Positions 33,563 through 35,987 of a DNA stretch of 35,987 bases are shown here, piece by piece. The stretch comes from Puniceicoccaceae bacterium. Its GTDB lineage: Bacteria > Verrucomicrobiota > Verrucomicrobiia > Opitutales > Coraliomargaritaceae. How positions within the stretch are numbered: position 1 is the stretch's first letter; each line of letters opens with the position of its first letter. The stretch spans positions 1 to 35,987 of the forward strand of contig QOOZ01000022.1 of NCBI GenBank assembly GCA_003331195.1. The letters are read 5' to 3'. Made by a program: the position numbers and the translations under genes. The notes under the pieces were generated by a model. That model saw only the letters and a program-made list of their open reading frames with translations, ran no database searches and was not told the origin of the DNA.

Positions 33563-34891
33563 TTAGTAACTCTCATAGCTAATTCGATCGATAATAAGCG
33601 AGCTCACAATTGGCTTTTTCGAGGAAAGTTTAATTGCTTTCTCAAGCCGAGCTTCTGCGGCCTCTAGCGGACCTCTACCCTGATAATGGATACGCGCAAT
33701 CGCCTCATTGGGTTGGACGGCCTGGCCAACTTTTTTCAGGAGTTCGATCCCGACGGAGGGGTCGATGATCGAATCGGTGCTCACGCGTCCAGCACCAAGT
33801 ATGCATGCGGCATCACCAAAGCTACGTGCGTCGAGGCCTTCAACATACATCGGCGAATCATTATTTAAGAAGATGTCCTTTGTCTTTTCTGTCCGCGGCA
33901 GGCAGTTATAATCATCAACAACAGTTCCATCACCCCCTTGTGCCTCGACGAGCGCGCGGAAGCCTTTAAGCGCTGTCCCTGAATCGATCGCACCCTTTAA
34001 AGCAGTCATTGCACCTTCTTGAGTCGATTCAATTCCGCCCAAAATGAGCATTTCAGCACAGAGAGCGTAAGTAACCTCCATTAAATCGGCAGGGCCCTTA
34101 CCTTTTAGGCAATCGATCGACTCAATGACTTCAAGAGAGTTACCGATCATGCGGCCAAGAGGTTCATCCATGCGTGTCAAGATCGCGCTGGTGGGCTTGC
34201 CCATACGGGCGCTGATCGCCACTAGAGACTCTGCCAGTTGGCGCGCTTCGGCTTCGGTCCTCATAAATGCACCAAGTCCGCATTTCACGTCGAGCACGAG
34301 TGCATCAATGCCCTCGGCCATTTTTTTACTGAGGATACTACTACAAATTAGCGGGATGCTCTCAACTGTGCCGGTGACATCACGTAAAGCGTAGAGTTTA
34401 CGATCAGCCGGAACGATGTCAGCGGACTGACCAATCATTGCTTGATGAAGCAAAGCAAGCTGTGCGCGATATTCGGCATCTGTCAGATCAGTACGGAATC
34501 CAGGGATGGCTTCGAGCTTATCCAGTGTGCCGCCCGTATGGCCAAGGCCACGACCACTCATCATCGGGACGCAGAGTCCGCAGGCCGCGACCAGGGGGGC
34601 AAGAATGAGCGAAACTTTATCACCCACCCCTCCAGTGGAATGCTTATCGACCTTTGGACGCGTAATTTCGGGCAAGTCGACGATCCGCCCTGAGCGCATC
34701 ATCGCTTCAGTCAACCAACCCGTTTCGTCGGAAGTCATCCCATTGAGTAAAATGGCCATCAATAAAGCACTCGATTGGTAGTCCTTAAAATCTCCTGAAA
34801 CGACCCCGGAAACAAATTGCTCCACTTCCGCCTGGCTTAAAGCCAGTCCATCGCGTTTATGGGCAATTATCTCTTGGGGCATAAGCTTCAT
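33563..34891 (-). CDS. deoA: Thymidine/pyrimidine-nucleoside phosphorylase
   Basis: Phosphorolyses (deoxy)uridine or thymidine to base and (deoxy)ribose-1-phosphate. The 442-residue product carries the family signature MMSGRGLGHTGGTLDKLEAI, preceded by the phosphate site KVDKHSTGGVGDKVSLILAP. The N-terminal alpha domain (PQEIIAHKRDGLALSQAEVE) and the C-terminal mixed domain with DPSVGIELLKKVGQAV are present. Whether it prefers thymidine (DeoA) or is a broader pyrimidine phosphorylase (Pdp) cannot be settled. ATG 34891 (MKLMPQE) and ATG 34882 (MPQE) are possible. A strong GAGGAGG lies 13 bases upstream of the former, a long spacing. It is the first gene of the salvage group, transcribed away from the 6S RNA gene. 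Confidence 0.93.
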   Translation of the reverse strand: MKLMPQEIIAHKRDGLALSQAEVEQFVSGVVSGDFKDYQSSALLMAILLNGMTSDETGWLTEAMMRSGRIVDLPEITRPKVDKHSTGGVGDKVSLILAPLVAACGLCVPMMSGRGLGHTGGTLDKLEAIPGFRTDLTDAEYRAQLALLHQAMIGQSADIVPADRKLYALRDVTGTVESIPLICSSILSKKMAEGIDALVLDVKCGLGAFMRTEAEARQLAESLVAISARMGKPTSAILTRMDEPLGRMIGNSLEVIESIDCLKGKGPADLMEVTYALCAEMLILGGIESTQEGAMTALKGAIDSGTALKGFRALVEAQGGDGTVVDDYNCLPRTEKTKDIFLNNDSPMYVEGLDARSFGDAACILGAGRVSTDSIIDPSVGIELLKKVGQAVQPNEAIARIHYQGRGPLEAAEARLEKAIKLSSKKPIVSSLIIDRISYESY

Positions 34892-34904
34892 AGTGACTAG
34901 TGTG

Positions 34905-34911
34905 CCTCCTC
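34905..34911 (-). promoter_or_regulatory. Strong ribosome binding site before the pyrimidine phosphorylase gene
   Basis: On the minus strand the sequence is GAGGAGG, one of few consensus Shine-Dalgarno sites in the window. It lies 13 bases before the ATG at 34891, longer than usual. There is no in-frame start codon closer to it, so it supports the 34891 start over the internal one at 34882. Confidence 0.5.
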
Positions 34912-34987
34912 ATGAGAGCTTGTCCAGACAGCTTCAAAAAATTGATTATATTTCCAGTTGCTTCTACGGCTACCTAATGTAAATTAC

Positions 34988-35175
34988 ATCCCACCCTGCG
35001 GTGTTCGAGACTTAACGGAGAATCTGTCCTTTACTCTTTAGCAACCGAGAGCTTGACCCACGTAGATAGCTGTCCTGCCGTCAACCGGAAGACAAAAATC
35101 TACGAGGAAAGCACTCACCTTAGACACAAAAGGCTAAGAACTCCCACTAATACGGCACAGGCGGGGCCTTTTTTT
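34988..35175 (+). ncRNA. ssrS: Probable 6S RNA (RNA polymerase-binding regulatory RNA)
   Basis: About 185 bases with the long-rod architecture of 6S RNA, which binds sigma-70 RNA polymerase in stationary phase. Closing stem: CCTG (34995-34998) with CAGG (35158-35161), and GTGTT (35001-35005) with AATAC (35149-35153). The terminal arm stacks GAGAGCTT (35047-35054) on AAGCACTC (35109-35116) with one mismatch, CGTAGAT (35061-35067) on ATCTACG (35098-35104), TGTC on GACA, and an apical CCG/CGG. The 3' side of the central bubble holds the small hairpin CTTAG (35119-35123) / CTAAG (35134-35138), preceded by CACC, as in E. coli CACCTTG...CAAGG. The early TGTTCG (35002-35007) also matches. A seven-T run at 35169-35175 marks the 3' end. 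It is placed between the divergent phosphorylase gene and cysH. Identified by pattern, not by a covariance search. Confidence 0.75.
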
Positions 35176-35182
35176 GTACGAG

Positions 35183-35210
35183 TGCACAGTGTGCAGTCCT
35201 GTATGCATAC
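35183..35210. promoter_or_regulatory. Two adjacent palindromes between 6S RNA and cysH
   Basis: TGCACA-g-TGTGCA (35183-35195) and the perfect palindrome GTATGCATAC (35201-35210) lie eight bases beyond the 6S T-run. Both have the shape of operator sites for dimeric regulators. GCAG and CTGC around the second one could also form a hairpin in RNA. Role unknown. Confidence 0.3.
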
Positions 35211-35222
35211 GGCTGCGACCTG

Positions 35223-35239
35223 CCTTAGACAAAAAGGCT
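35223..35239 (+). repeat. Near-copy of a 6S RNA hairpin segment
   Basis: These 17 bases (CCTTAGACAAAAAGGCT) match 35118-35135 inside the 6S RNA except for one missing base, and both keep CCTT/AAGG pairing. It may be the remains of a partial duplication of the 6S gene. The rest of the 35176-35354 stretch shows no gene before cysH. Confidence 0.4.
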
Positions 35240-35354
35240 TCGAATAAGAAACTACCACCAATGGTGACTGAAAGAAGCGTCTCGATGAATTAGCCTGCTG
35301 TATTCCATCAACTACATTCTTGACTTTCTGACTCAAAAACTAAAGATTAAGGTA

Positions 35355-35987
35355 ATGGGTCAGATAAAAACCGCACAAAAAACTGCCATAAAGGGGCTTG
35401 ATCTAGAGATCGCTTCAGCGACTGAGCGTGTGCGATGGGCTCATGAAACCTACGGCGACCAGCTCGTATTAACCACTAGTTTCGGTGTGCAAAGTGCCGT
35501 CATGCTCCACCTAGTTACGGCGCAAATACCTGAAATCCCCGTGATCTTCGTCGACACTGGCTACCTCTTTCCATCGACCTATACTTTTGCCGCGGAGCTA
35601 ACAGAGCGTCTCAAGCTCAACCTCAAAACGTATACTCCACTGCAAACAGCCGCTCAGCAAGAAGCCCTCCACGGTAAGCTTTGGGAGCAAGGTATCGATG
35701 GGATCGAACGCTACAACCGAATCAACAAAGTCGAACCGATGAACCGAGCCGTGCAAACACTCGGAGCCACTGCTTGGCTCTCAGGCCTCCGTCGCAGTCA
35801 ATCCAGCTCTCGCGGCGAGCGCAGTGTAGTCGAAGCACAAAACAAAGTAACGAAAGTTTACCCGATCATCGACTGGAGCGAACACGACATTTATCAGTAT
35901 CTTACTGAAAACAGCCTGCCCTACCACCCGCTCTGGGATCAAGGTTACGTCTCCGTCGGCGACTGGCATAGTACGAAGAAACTAGGC
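35355..35987 (+). CDS. cysH: Phosphoadenylyl-sulfate (PAPS) reductase, 3' end outside window
   Basis: Reduces PAPS to sulfite with thioredoxin in assimilatory sulfate reduction. The visible 211 residues start [10 protein letters not shown] and cover most of the protein. They contain the PP-loop-like [14 protein letters not shown] (about 39-52), the substrate segment [43 protein letters not shown] with the family Arg/Gln/Ser/Arg residues, and [20 protein letters not shown] near the window end. The CC pair that binds the [4Fe-4S] cluster of APS reductases is absent after the NKVEP segment, which points to the PAPS-specific, cluster-free type, as in E. coli. The catalytic C-terminal Cys would lie beyond the window. 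A TTGACT-like -35 occurs at 35320-35325, but no good -10. The leader shows no clear SAM riboswitch. Confidence 0.95.
   Translation, partial: MGQIKTAQKTAIKGLDLEIASATERVRWAHETYGDQLVLTTSFGVQSAVMLHLVTAQIPEIPVIFVDTGYLFPSTYTFAAELTERLKLNLKTYTPLQTAAQQEALHGKLWEQGIDGIERYNRINKVEPMNRAVQTLGATAWLSGLRRSQSSSRGERSVVEAQNKVTKVYPIIDWSEHDIYQYLTENSLPYHPLWDQGYVSVGDWHSTKKLG

Noticed and set aside
35240-35354. Possible SAM riboswitch or other leader control before cysH
   Set aside because: No SAM-I type stem pattern or conserved core could be found between the 6S-like repeat and the start codon.

Overview
The window reads as ordinary chromosomal DNA from a free-living, Gram-negative-type heterotrophic bacterium, most likely a member of Verrucomicrobiota (Opitutia / Puniceicoccales / Coraliomargarita-like). 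That placement is inference. It rests on the mix of genes: a DUF1800/DUF1501 pair, a diphosphate-type PEP carboxykinase candidate, a TolC-based efflux operon, an outer-membrane lipoprotein-type binding protein, sparse Shine-Dalgarno sites and mixed codon use. No rRNA, tRNA, CRISPR array, insertion sequence, integrase or prophage gene was seen.

Layout. Positions 1-135 hold the end of an unidentified gene. Then come, all on the minus strand, homoserine dehydrogenase (hom), an HtrA-type periplasmic protease and a SafE/COG2836-type membrane protein. On the plus strand follow chorismate synthase (aroC) and a protein resembling a CobW-type GTPase whose nucleotide motifs are degenerate. Positions 6156-11233 (minus) are a peptide/oligopeptide ABC importer: a lipoprotein binding protein, one polypeptide carrying both OppB- and OppC-type permeases with extra membrane helices between them, and a single OppD-type ATPase. 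Next are the secreted DUF1800 and DUF1501 pair (plus), a major facilitator transporter (minus), an OB-HD nuclease-like protein and a two-domain cytidine deaminase (plus).

Positions 18024-21494 encode an 1156-residue protein. I read it as a PPi-dependent phosphoenolpyruvate carboxykinase, because metal- and P-loop-type residues fall at spacings like those of GTP-type PEPCK. Three small genes follow: a charged coiled-coil protein, a small helical protein and a thioredoxin-like [2Fe-2S] ferredoxin. A complete tripartite efflux operon (TolC, HlyD/MacA-type adaptor, ATPase, MacB-type permease) runs on the minus strand from 27420 to 22731, with galE upstream of it.

Positions 28752-31877 (plus) form a compact group: a FabF-like ketosynthase, an acyl carrier protein and a CrtI-like FAD oxidoreductase. 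This may be a small specialised acyl-chain or polyene pathway. A nucleoside salvage group (minus) follows, with pyrimidine/thymidine phosphorylase, purine nucleoside phosphorylase and uracil phosphoribosyltransferase; the cytidine deaminase at 16.8 kb feeds the same pathway. The 463-base gap at 34892-35354 is not empty. It holds a structured RNA that matches 6S RNA in architecture and ends in a T7 run, followed by palindromes and a near-copy of one 6S hairpin. The window ends inside cysH (PAPS reductase).

The items most worth a second look are the 6S RNA locus with its duplicated hairpin, the PPi-PEPCK candidate, the ketosynthase-ACP-desaturase group, the OppB-OppC fusion, the degenerate CobW-like protein, and an intergenic element after galE with two mutually exclusive hairpins.
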